5,560 nucleotides of DNA. It comes from Pedosphaera sp. (lineage in GTDB: Bacteria > Verrucomicrobiota > Verrucomicrobiia > Limisphaerales > UBA9464). The position numbers and the translations under genes are program-made. The notes under the pieces were generated by a model. The model was not told where the DNA came from. It saw only the letters and a list, made by a program, of their open reading frames with translations, and ran no database searches. How positions within the stretch are numbered: the first letter of the stretch is position 1; each line of letters starts with the position of its first letter. The stretch is taken from contig SIAZ01000238.1 of assembly GCA_009695405.1 (NCBI GenBank), forward strand, positions 1 through 5,560, read 5' to 3'. Shown here piece after piece: positions 1 to 5,457 of the stretch.

Positions 1-1016
1 TGCAGGTAGGGTGCGGCGGGGGTATAGGTCCACCAACTGGAGAGAAAGCCAACAATGACAAAGAGCATTCCGCCGATGAGGGTGCGGCTTTTTCCGGCAC
101 GCTTGGCCACCGCTGCGACCACTGGGGTGATGGCGAGTCCAACCGCTTGGAACGCGCCGTTGATGATCAGGTTGAGCGTGGAAACGCCTGCTTTATTCCC
201 GCCGAAGACATGGACGATGTTGATGTAGAGCGCGAACGAGTTGATCACAAAGATCCCGAAGATGATGCAGAGGGTGAATCCGGCGATGCAGAGGAAGGCG
301 GGGTTTGCAAAAGTCGCCCGTGCGGCTTTTAGGAACGGGATTTTTTGCTGGCTGTGGTCGACGTGGCGTTCGCGCACCAAGAGGGCGGGCAGGATGCCCG
401 CTGCAGCAATGACGATGCCGAAAATCACCCCAACCCAGCGTGCACCCTCCACCTCGTTGGAACCGAGCCTAAGCGAGAGCCACCACAGTGCGCCGAGAAA
501 CAACCCGCCAATGGCTTGCAGGGCGTTCTTCCATGCCTGCACGCTGGTCCGCTCGTTGTAGTCACCAGTCAGCTCCAGTCCCAAGGCACCCCATGGCACC
601 GTGAACACCGCATAGGCGGAGTAGTAGAGAAATGATGCGATCAGGAAATAAATTCCAATGACCTGCGGAGTCGCCTTTGCCGGGGGCATCCACATCAGCG
701 CGAAGAACAGGCCGCTGAGGAGCGCACCGAAGAAAATAAAGGGGCGGCGACGGCCCCAGCGCGAGCGCGTGTTGTCGGAAATGTTGCCAGCGAAAGTGTC
801 TGCGAATGCATCCCAGATCCGCGGCAAACCCATCGCCCAGCCGAGAAACACCGGATCCACCTTTAAGGCCACATTGTAGATCGGGAGCGCAAGGTAGCTG
901 AAAGAATTGGCCATGAAGACGTCGGCAATCGCCCCGCTTGCCCAGGCCGCCTTGGTCTTGGCCGGAAGCGGGCCGTCAGTCGGTGGCGCAGGAACCGACG
1001 ATTTGGGGTCTTGCAT
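1..1016 (-). CDS. GPH-family (MelB-like) sugar:cation symporter, C-terminus beyond window edge
   Basis: Inner-membrane secondary transporter that would import a sugar, glycoside or short oligosaccharide with Na+ or H+. The frame is open for 338 codons from ATG at 1016 to the left edge, with no stop. GPH symporters usually have about 450-500 residues, so roughly the last third is missing. Seen: a polar N-terminus (residues 1-22), then alternating hydrophobic segments (about 27-50, 94-110, 118-140, 165-182, 194-213, 240-268, 284-303, 312-328). The loop after TM2 carries the family signature: WDAFAD at 68-73, D81, then R84, SRWGRRRP 85-92. A second family-like motif, PWGAL, is at 141-145, followed by ELTGDYNERT (148-157). 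An in-frame ATG at 1028 is an alternative start (four more residues). Neither start has a clear Shine-Dalgarno site. Divergent from the hydrolase gene, which suggests import of its products. Substrate cannot be read from the sequence. Confidence 0.93.
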   Translation of the reverse strand, partial: MQDPKSSVPAPPTDGPLPAKTKAAWASGAIADVFMANSFSYLALPIYNVALKVDPVFLGWAMGLPRIWDAFADTFAGNISDNTRSRWGRRRPFIFFGALLSGLFFALMWMPPAKATPQVIGIYFLIASFLYYSAYAVFTVPWGALGLELTGDYNERTSVQAWKNALQAIGGLFLGALWWLSLRLGSNEVEGARWVGVIFGIVIAAAGILPALLVRERHVDHSQQKIPFLKAARATFANPAFLCIAGFTLCIIFGIFVINSFALYINIVHVFGGNKAGVSTLNLIINGAFQAVGLAITPVVAAVAKRAGKSRTLIGGMLFVIVGFLSSWWTYTPAAPYL

Positions 1017-1027
1017 TGCTATACCCA

Positions 1028-1055
1028 TCCATAATGTTGTTATTTGTTGCGTCAA
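1028..1055 (-). promoter_or_regulatory. Candidate promoter of the symporter gene
   Basis: On the minus strand TTGACG (1055-1050) is followed after 16 bp by TATGGA (1033-1028). The -35 matches the sigma-70 consensus at 5 of 6 positions; the -10 is weak. The expected start of transcription is near 1021, only a few bases before ATG 1016, so the leader would be very short. The -35 box shares bases 1050-1052 with the -35 box proposed for the opposite gene. Inference from motif reading only. Confidence 0.35.
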
Positions 1056-1074
1056 GTGCGATCTTTGCTATGAT
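1047..1074 (+). promoter_or_regulatory. Candidate extended -10 promoter of the glycoside hydrolase gene
   Basis: TTGCGT (1047-1052), 16 bp spacer, then TATGAT (1069-1074) preceded by TGC (1066-1068), which gives an extended -10 (TGnTATGAT). Expected transcription start is near 1081-1082, which is the ATG of the hydrolase; the message may be leaderless. This supports start 1082 over the in-frame ATGs at 938, 1034 and 1070. Motif-based inference. Confidence 0.4.
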
Positions 1075-1081
1075 AATTACT

Positions 1082-2317
1082 ATGACGAAGTCCCGCCTAC
1101 TGATGTTCGTCGCCGCCGGCTGTTGGTCAATCCTGCCGGCGAATGGTGAAGTGGCGAATGCAGCGAAAGTTGCGGTGCCACTTTTGGAGGTGCAGGGTGG
1201 CGAATTCCGACTTGGCGGAAGTGCGATTCACGCAGTCGGCGTGAATTACTTCGATGGCTTCCGGCGCTTGTTGGAGTTCCCGGCCAAACAGGCGGTCAAT
1301 CCACCGGAGTATGCAGCGGGCATGGACTTGCTTGCGAAGTACAAGATCCCTTTTGCTCGATTTGCCGCAGGTGGATTTTACCCGGTGGAGTGGCACCTGT
1401 TTCGTGATGATCCCGAAAAATATTTCGCATTGTTGGATCGATTCGTAGAGGAAGCGGGAGCTCGTGGCATCGGGCTGATTCCCAGTTTGTTCTGGGCGCA
1501 CTTCGCAGTGCCGGACCTTTGCGAAGAACCGATCTCCGCCTGGGGCGACAAGAATAGCAAAACCCGCGCGTTCATGCGGCGTTACACAAAAGCTGTGGTC
1601 CTGCGCTATCGTGATTCCCAAGTGATCTGGGCGTGGGAATTTGGCAATGAATTCATGATGGAAGCCGATTTGCAATCCCAGGTTAAAGTGGGCTATTGGG
1701 TGGTGCCGGATCGCGGCACCGCGACCAAGCGCACAGCAGCGGACTTCCCGAGCAGCGCCGATCTGATCGACGCCTATCGCGATTTCGCGGAAATCGTCCG
1801 CAACCTGGATCCCAAACGGCCAGTGATGACCGGCGACGCTATGTCGCGTGGGAGCGCGTGGCATCTGGCGCATGGCAAGGGCTGGAAAGGCGACTCTGCC
1901 GCGCAATGGAAGATGGCGACCCTGGCAGCAGCTCCGGGCAAAATCGATACGATCAGCCTGCACATATATCATCCGCGGGCGGATGGATCTGGTTATCCGG
2001 GCTGCGGTTTAGCAGGAGCCACCCTGGCAGGGAACTTCGAGCTGGCTGCGGCTGCTGCCCGCGCCAGTGGCAAGCCGCTATGGCTTGGCGAGTTCGGCGC
2101 TGGAATCGGCGAAAACAGCATCCCACAGCGGAAGGAGCAGGTGGATGAAATGCTTACCTTGATCGAGCGCCACCGGATCGGCCTTTCCGCCTACTGGGTC
2201 TTCGACAGCATCAATCCGGACATTGGAGTGTGGAACATCACCGCGACCAATGACAACTCCTGGATCCTCGATCGAATCGCCGCAACCAACGCTCGATTGT
2301 CGGGGAGGGGGAACTAG
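1082..2317 (+). CDS. Secreted GH5-like (clan GH-A) glycoside hydrolase
   Basis: Exported retaining beta-glycosidase of the cellulase/mannanase type; 411 residues from ATG 1082. Seen: an N-terminal signal sequence with K3 and R5, a hydrophobic stretch at about 6-20 and a possible cleavage after VANA (24-27). AAGC (11-14) weakly resembles a lipobox, so a lipoprotein is an alternative. The (beta/alpha)8 barrel covers about residues 35-405. Likely acid/base is E190 in WEFGNEF (N189-E190 pair); likely nucleophile is E337 in WLGEFG. H294 and Y296 in SLHIYHP and W372 in YWVFD match the positions of substrate-pocket residues in clan GH-A. Upstream in-frame ATGs exist at 938, 1034 and 1070. 938 would overlap the symporter antisense and add a non-signal-like N-terminus; 1082 gives a clean signal peptide and fits the promoter. 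No Shine-Dalgarno is seen. No carbohydrate-binding module is present. The substrate (mannan, glucan or other) cannot be fixed from the sequence. Confidence 0.9.
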   Translation: MTKSRLLMFVAAGCWSILPANGEVANAAKVAVPLLEVQGGEFRLGGSAIHAVGVNYFDGFRRLLEFPAKQAVNPPEYAAGMDLLAKYKIPFARFAAGGFYPVEWHLFRDDPEKYFALLDRFVEEAGARGIGLIPSLFWAHFAVPDLCEEPISAWGDKNSKTRAFMRRYTKAVVLRYRDSQVIWAWEFGNEFMMEADLQSQVKVGYWVVPDRGTATKRTAADFPSSADLIDAYRDFAEIVRNLDPKRPVMTGDAMSRGSAWHLAHGKGWKGDSAAQWKMATLAAAPGKIDTISLHIYHPRADGSGYPGCGLAGATLAGNFELAAAAARASGKPLWLGEFGAGIGENSIPQRKEQVDEMLTLIERHRIGLSAYWVFDSINPDIGVWNITATNDNSWILDRIAATNARLSGRGN

Positions 2318-2429
2318 TGGCCTGTCGGGCTTGGCAGAGCAAACGGGCATGGATCTTGCGTCCCCGTTCTCACAAATATTTCTCGAGAATGCCTCCATCT
2401 TTTTTCCCCGCCTCTGGTCCGGCCACTAG
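2314..2429. repeat. 9-bp perfect inverted repeat around the hydrolase stop codon
   Basis: CTAGTGGCC (2314-2322) and its exact reverse complement GGCCACTAG (2421-2429) enclose 98 bases; the left arm contains the TAG stop of the hydrolase. Inside are a 6-bp stem AACGGG/CCCGTT (2342-2347 with 2363-2368), a perfect 10-bp palindrome TTCTCGAGAA (2380-2389) and a T-run (2400-2405). It may be a folded 3' region of the hydrolase message or the ends of a tiny insertion. No canonical hairpin-plus-T-run terminator is visible. Confidence 0.4.
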
Positions 2430-2482
2430 CTCTTTCAACTGCCTTCACCTCAAAAGCAATTTCTCAGCAATAATTTAAATTC

Positions 2483-2785
2483 ATGAGTTTTTTACAAAAT
2501 TGGATTCCAGTAATGCCCGCCGACGGCCTGGCCTGTTTTGTCGCAGGCAGCTGCGGGCGGTTTTTCCGGATCGGGTTGGTCGCGGTCACTTTGTTTGCGT
2601 CCGCCGAGGAAGGCCGTGCCGCCGCGCCGACTCCGACCACGCCAACTCGGGCGAGACGCCGTGACAGCCGTCATCGAACGCCGCAGAACCAATCTGGTTT
2701 ACGGACCCAAGCTAATTTTTGGAAAGGTAGCTTCCAAATGAGGCGTATGGACAGACCCACGCAACAGATAGATGGGGATTTGTAA
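2483..2785 (+). pseudogene. Possible small or decayed secreted-protein gene, not recognised
   Basis: An ATG-started frame of 100 codons. Residues about 28-47 (RFFRIGLVAVTLFASAEEGR) followed by AAAPTPTTPT look like a signal peptide with an alanine cleavage site and a Pro/Thr linker. After about residue 57 the frame becomes Arg-rich and unconvincing. The frame one base earlier reads better from about 2659 (DAVTAVIERRRTNLVYGPKLIF) and stops at 2739-2741. This fits a frameshifted remnant or the 5' stub of a gene cut by element insertion. No Shine-Dalgarno; a TAATTT -10-like box lies just upstream. A short 7-bp inverted repeat TTTGGAA/TTCCAAA (2718-2724, 2732-2738) overlaps its tail. It could equally be non-coding; no family is recognised. 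Confidence 0.25.
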
Positions 2786-2814
2786 TTATTTCGAGCCATC
2801 AAAATCAGTGTGAT

Positions 2815-2914
2815 CCACGGTCAATCTACAGTCAGACCATGTTCAATGGAGAAACAACACCACAGTCAATCCATGTCAAACCACGGTCAATCCATGGTCA
2901 ATCCACGGTCAACG
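2815..2914 (+). repeat. 11-bp tandem array 1, unit CCAYGGTCAAT
   Basis: Unit starts at 2815, 2826, 2837, 2860, 2871, 2881, 2892 and 2903, with one 12-base non-matching spacer at 2848-2859. Three consecutive units from 2881 are almost perfect, differing at the third or fourth base (CCAC/CCAT) and ending ..TCAAC G in the last. Outer units are degenerate. The pitch is 10-12 bp, close to one DNA turn. This is direct observation; the function is unknown. Confidence 0.85.
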
Positions 2915-2950
2915 CCACAACAATGGCAAAACAACAACCGCACAATAGAA

Positions 2951-3051
2951 AAACAACGCAAAACAATCCACAAACAACGCTAAACAATGGGAAACAACGC
3001 CAAACAATAAAAAACAATGGGAAACAACGCTCAAACAACGAAAAACAACGC
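2951..3051 (+). repeat. Helically phased AAACAAY array (ten copies, 10-11 bp pitch)
   Basis: AAACAAC or AAACAAT begins at 2951, 2961, 2972, 2982, 2992, 3002, 3012, 3022, 3033 and 3043. Steps are 10, 11, 10, 10, 10, 10, 10, 11 and 10 bp, mean about 10.2. Copies mostly alternate AAACAACGC and AAACAAT. Phased A-tracts at one per helical turn can bend DNA, and equal spacing would place any bound protein on one face. More degenerate AACAA copies lie at 2916-2947. Confidence 0.85.
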
Positions 3052-3120
3052 CACAATCTAACTAGAACGGGGTTTTAAGAGGCTGTGTGGGCCTAAAAAT
3101 TCGAAAAAGGGGTTATTCCA
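3050..3120 (+). repeat. Copy 1 of a G-rich module tail
   Basis: Begins at GCCACAATCTAACTAG and runs through GAACGGGGTTTTAAG to GGTTATTCCA. It matches copy 2 at 3219-3288 with an offset of about 168-170 bases: shared anchors are the GCCA junction after a repeat array, TAAC(T/C)AGA, GGGGTTTAAG and ATTCCA. Together with the preceding 11-bp arrays this indicates a duplicated composite module. Confidence 0.55.
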
Positions 3121-3130
3121 TCGCCATTAA

Positions 3131-3219
3131 CCACGTTCAATAGGCGGTCAACACCATGGTCAACGCCAGAAGCCACCACAGTCATCCACGGTCAATCCAT
3201 AGTCAATCCACGGTCAACG
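3131..3219 (+). repeat. 11-bp tandem array 2, unit CCAYGGTCAAT
   Basis: Second array of the same unit. Starts at 3131, 3142, 3154, 3176 (10 bases), 3186, 3197 and 3208; steps are 10-12 bp apart from a degenerate unit at 3166. The three units from 3186 are nearly the same as the three from 2881 in array 1, including the final unit ending in ..TCAACG before GCCA. Confidence 0.8.
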
Positions 3220-3288
3220 CCATAACTTAACCAGAGCAGGGGGTTTAAGTGGTGTAAGGGTGGGGGTATGGCAAAAGGGACCATTCCA
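3219..3288 (+). repeat. Copy 2 of the G-rich module tail
   Basis: Follows array 2 directly and aligns with 3050-3120: GCCATAACTTAACCAGAG, then GGGGGTTTAAG, then AAAAGGGACCATTCCA. CTTAACC (3225-3231) and GGTTTAAG (3242-3249) can pair as an imperfect hairpin around an AG-rich loop. No coding content is seen. Confidence 0.5.
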
Positions 3289-3353
3289 GACCGAGAACCT
3301 AACCAGAAATTTAACTAGATTTTACCGGTAAGTTGACCGGGAGCCTGACCGGG
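3289..3353 (+). repeat. GACCGRGARC repeats with a central palindrome
   Basis: GACCGAGAACC (3289-3299), GACCGGGAGCC (3335-3345) and GACCGGGAACA (3347-3357) are related; the last two are 12 bp apart. Between them is the perfect palindrome TTACCGGTAA (3322-3331). TTGACCGG (3333-3340) is the reverse complement of the CCGGTCAA type sequence, so the GGTCAA motif of the arrays recurs here on the other strand. Confidence 0.6.
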
Positions 3354-3360
3354 AACAAAA

Positions 3361-3405
3361 ATTAAATACCCCGAAAATAATCCGAAATTCCGATTAAATA
3401 CCCGA
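3361..3405. repeat. Direct repeat ATTAAATACCCCGA at the 3' end of the XRE gene
   Basis: ATTAAATACCCCGA (3361-3374) and ATTAAATACCCGA (3393-3405) are 32 bases apart, with two further CCGAAA/CCGATT pieces between them. The right copy contains the stop codon of the XRE gene (TTA 3394-3396 on plus). No terminator hairpin is seen for this gene. Confidence 0.6.
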
Positions 3406-3990
3406 CTTGAGTAGAGCGGTGGCGATTGAAGCTTTGTAAGTAGGGGCCTTTGGTGCAGCGAATGCTTGTTCGGGCCACTTTTCACCACGTTGCTCTATTT
3501 CGCGTTTCAGGGCGGCCAAAGATTTGGCGAGTTTGTAGCGCTGAACCGTTTTGAGGATGAACTGGCGAAACTCGTGCTCCCAGAGTACGCCCTTGCTCTC
3601 CTGCTGCATCAGCATGCCAATAAGCTCTAGAGCTTTTATCCGGTCATTTAAAACGCGTTTAGGGGCATCCTCGTTTTCATTTTGGCGAACCATCTGCCAG
3701 AGATCATATGTTTTCTTGTCGAAGGGGTGACCGAGGGTGGATTGGAGCTTCTTTTTGCCCCAAGAGGCGGGGTCGATTCCCGTGACCAAGTGGATGGCGT
3801 CCTTAACTCGGTCCGTGAGGGGACGGCGACACTGCTCGATGAGTTTGAGCATCATGGTGGAGATCCCGATCTGTTCCGCGAACTGAGCCTGGGTCAATCC
3901 AGTGATCCTCCGAGCGTGATGCAGAGGATGGATTTTCTTGGGGATACGAGTTGGGCGAGTTTTCACTTGACAAAGGATACAGGTAACCAC
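3394..3990 (-). CDS. XRE-family HTH regulator with an unrecognised C-terminal half
   Basis: Probable DNA-binding regulator of the integrated element. Residues about 24-75 form an XRE/Cro-type helix-turn-helix: LTQAQFAEQIG (32-42) then STMMLKLIEQCRRPL (44-58). Residues about 80-198 are not recognised; they are charged and look alpha-helical (KALELIGMLMQQ, then LWEHEFRQFILKTVQRYK), which may be a dimerisation or effector part. No ATG is near the N-terminus. The start shown is GTG at 3990 (198 residues); an in-frame GTG at 3966 (190 residues) is as likely, because 3990 lies inside the promoter of the divergent gene. No Shine-Dalgarno for either. It sits head-to-head with the excisionase-like gene, a phage-switch-like layout, so it plausibly controls that promoter and its own. 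The 3' end runs into the repeat field. Confidence 0.82.
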   Translation of the reverse strand: MVTCILCQVKTRPTRIPKKIHPLHHARRITGLTQAQFAEQIGISTMMLKLIEQCRRPLTDRVKDAIHLVTGIDPASWGKKKLQSTLGHPFDKKTYDLWQMVRQNENEDAPKRVLNDRIKALELIGMLMQQESKGVLWEHEFRQFILKTVQRYKLAKSLAALKREIEQRGEKWPEQAFAAPKAPTYKASIATALLKSGI

Positions 3991-3996
3991 TATATT
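3967..3996 (+). promoter_or_regulatory. Strong sigma-70-like promoter of the excisionase-like gene
   Basis: Perfect -35 TTGACA (3967-3972), 18 bp spacer, then TATATT (3991-3996). The expected transcription start falls at about 4003, the A of the ATG, so the message would be leaderless. The promoter lies over the start region of the divergent XRE gene, so a regulator bound here would affect both. Confidence 0.6.
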
Positions 3997-4002
3997 GGCA
4001 AG

Positions 4003-4239
4003 ATGAATGATGAACTAATAAATAACCCGACAGATTCAAGCTCCACCAGCTGGCAGAATCACCAATATCTGACGCGAGAGCAAGTGGCGGAAATCTTGCA
4101 GGTGACAACACGGACGGTGAGTGAGATGACATCGAAGGGTATTATTGTGGCGATCAAGTTGGGTACAGGCAAAAATTCCACGACTCGTTACCGCAAGGAG
4201 TCGTTAGACGCAGCTTTGAAGCGGTTAGAGGGTTGGTAG
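4003..4239 (+). CDS. Small excisionase-like HTH protein (MerR-type / HTH_17)
   Basis: 78 residues from ATG 4003. After a polar N-terminal tail (1-20) comes a winged-helix DNA-binding domain: YLTREQVAEIL (22-32), the recognition part TTRTVSEMTSKG (35-46), a wing with IKLGTGKNSTTRYRK (51-65), and a last helix ESLDAALKRL (66-75). This matches the pattern of small AlpA/Xis-like proteins that bend DNA at attachment sites or activate integrase genes. The frame stays open upstream to 3682, but that part is antisense to the XRE gene, and the promoter and domain both point to 4003. Convergent with the integrase gene, with only 3 bp between stop codons. No Shine-Dalgarno. Role in excision is inferred from family and context. 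Confidence 0.8.
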   Translation: MNDELINNPTDSSSTSWQNHQYLTREQVAEILQVTTRTVSEMTSKGIIVAIKLGTGKNSTTRYRKESLDAALKRLEGW

Positions 4240-4242
4240 GTT

Positions 4243-5457
4243 TTAGGGGCGGATAGCCCAAAACTTGGAGGCCTCTGCTTTGGTGACAGCCTGAAAGTAG
4301 TGTTTCTTAACCATGGCCGGTGAATTGCCCATCTCCTCGGCAACTTGGTAAACGTTTTTAATGTCGGCCATACGGTAGGAGCCAAAGGAGTGCCGACTGG
4401 CATTCTTTTTCCAAGCGATCTTACTTCGTATTCCCATCTCACTCATTCGTTTTTCCATTCTCATATTGGGAATGATAAGGCCACTTTTTGGAGGTTGGAT
4501 CTTTTTTAGGTAGGCAGCGAGGGGAGGTAGAATGGGGACGATTCGCCGCCCCAATTTCATTTTGGATCCAGCAGCTTTAACTTCGATATGGGACTCATCG
4601 GGATCTGAGTGCGGTTTGACCTGAGACCAGTCCAACGTACAAATTTCGCAGGTACGGATTCCCGAAAACATGGCGATGGCAAAGAAGCCGAGCTCGTCCT
4701 CATAAGCGGTATCGAGAATCTTCTTAGCCTCTTCGGGCGTCCAGATTTCGACCTCTGAGGGTCTGACGGCATCGCGGTCTAACTTATGGGCGACGGTCTT
4801 TTCGTTCTCGGGAAGGTATCGGCCTTTGGCGAAATTAAAGAGCTGAACAAGGAAACTGATCTTATTATTGCGAGTTCGTCCTGAGTATTTGGTGAGGGTT
4901 TCTTCGAGGTCCTCCAAAGTGACGGCCATGATGGGCTTTTTTAATCTGGGAGCGGCTGTGCCGATTAGGAAGTTGCGCAGGTCTTTGATCCAGTTCTGCC
5001 CACGTCCGCGGTTTGTTTTATCGGCAATCATCTCCTCAGCGACTTGGGCGACGGAGGCGTCGCGGATGGATCCGATGCGTTCGAGCTGGGTTTGGACAAA
5101 GCTGGGGACGTTGCGGCCTGCGAGAAGTTTATGGGCGTGGGTGAAGTCGTGGACGGCCTTCTCGAGGCTAACCCCGATCTCGGCTAAGGTTCTCTTTGCG
5201 CGACCGAGCTGGTCTAGGTCGGAGATATTGGCGGTGGCGGCTTCGACCCGGCCTGCTCTGAGGTTGGCGAGGACGCGACGGGCTTCGGATTTAGCGGAAG
5301 GGTAGTCGCCGAAATATTTGCGGATGCGTTGGCGCCCATGCCAATAGACTAAGCGGTAGCCTTTTCTTAATTCAGTTTTATCGACGTAGATTGTTACGGC
5401 GGCGGAGCCGTCTTTGATTTTCTCAGGTTTGGCCGATGGATGGAGGGAAGGCTTCAA
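4243..5457 (-). CDS. Tyrosine recombinase (phage/island-type site-specific integrase)
   Basis: Cuts and rejoins DNA at attachment sites to insert or excise the element. 404 residues, a usual length for island integrases. Seen: an N-terminal part (about 19-65) resembling an arm-site binding domain, a core-binding helical domain (about 130-225), and the catalytic domain (about 236-400). Catalytic residues: R268 in FSGIRTCEI, a Lys in the beta-hairpin (K299 or K301), box II NASRHS with R355, box III MGNSP, and the nucleophile Y387 in KKHYFQ. The usual His of HxxR is N352 and the usual box III His is N378; this pattern is known to me from some integrase families. The start is TTG 5457: an in-frame stop lies at 5467-5469 and no ATG or GTG is nearby in frame. 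Reads away from the tRNA 3' end 69 bp upstream. Confidence 0.93.
   Translation of the reverse strand: MKPSLHPSAKPEKIKDGSAAVTIYVDKTELRKGYRLVYWHGRQRIRKYFGDYPSAKSEARRVLANLRAGRVEAATANISDLDQLGRAKRTLAEIGVSLEKAVHDFTHAHKLLAGRNVPSFVQTQLERIGSIRDASVAQVAEEMIADKTNRGRGQNWIKDLRNFLIGTAAPRLKKPIMAVTLEDLEETLTKYSGRTRNNKISFLVQLFNFAKGRYLPENEKTVAHKLDRDAVRPSEVEIWTPEEAKKILDTAYEDELGFFAIAMFSGIRTCEICTLDWSQVKPHSDPDESHIEVKAAGSKMKLGRRIVPILPPLAAYLKKIQPPKSGLIIPNMRMEKRMSEMGIRSKIAWKKNASRHSFGSYRMADIKNVYQVAEEMGNSPAMVKKHYFQAVTKAEASKFWAIRP

Larger units (their letters stand above)
2786..3393. other. Gene-free repeat field between the possible pseudogene and the XRE gene
   Basis: About 600 bases with no credible gene. It is AC-rich on the plus strand at the left and becomes mixed to the right. 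It holds several families of short direct repeats, listed separately. An open frame at 2839-3078 is low-complexity Asn/Gln/Lys/Arg translation of the repeats and is not accepted as a gene. The field lies immediately downstream of the leftward XRE gene. Confidence 0.75.

Noticed and set aside
938..1081. Longer N-terminus for the hydrolase from ATG 938, 1034 or 1070
   Set aside because: 938 lies antisense in the symporter gene and gives a poor N-terminus; 1034 and 1070 lie in the promoter region. ATG 1082 gives a clean signal peptide.
1127..1972. 281-codon open frame on the minus strand opposite the hydrolase
   Set aside because: Antisense shadow of a strong GH-A gene; the translation is rich in Cys, His and Arg with no recognisable domain.
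2301..2316. Left attachment site at the end of the hydrolase gene (GGAGGGGG shared with the tRNA acceptor/T-stem region)
   Set aside because: Only eight G-rich bases match, and flanking bases disagree; this can arise by chance. A search with the complete tRNA sequence could settle it.
2718..2738. Intrinsic terminator at the 7-bp inverted repeat TTTGGAA/TTCCAAA
   Set aside because: The stem is AT-rich and is not followed by a T-run on either strand.
2839..3078. 79-codon open frame over the repeats
   Set aside because: Its translation is a low-complexity product of the AAACAAY and CCAYGGTCAAT repeats, with no domain and no ribosome site.
3061..3090. Third attachment-like match (GTGTGGG near 3085) to the tRNA T-arm
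   Set aside because: Only seven bases match and the TTCGA part is displaced; no continuous similarity.
2815..3219. CRISPR array
   Set aside because: Repeat units are 10-11 bp and directly abutting, with no unique 25-40 bp spacers and no cas genes.
3682..4002. N-terminal extension of the excisionase-like gene from ATG 3682
   Set aside because: It is antisense to the XRE gene; the promoter and HTH domain both fit a start at 4003.
4868..5305. 145-codon plus-strand frame inside the integrase gene
   Set aside because: Antisense shadow of the integrase, with no family features.
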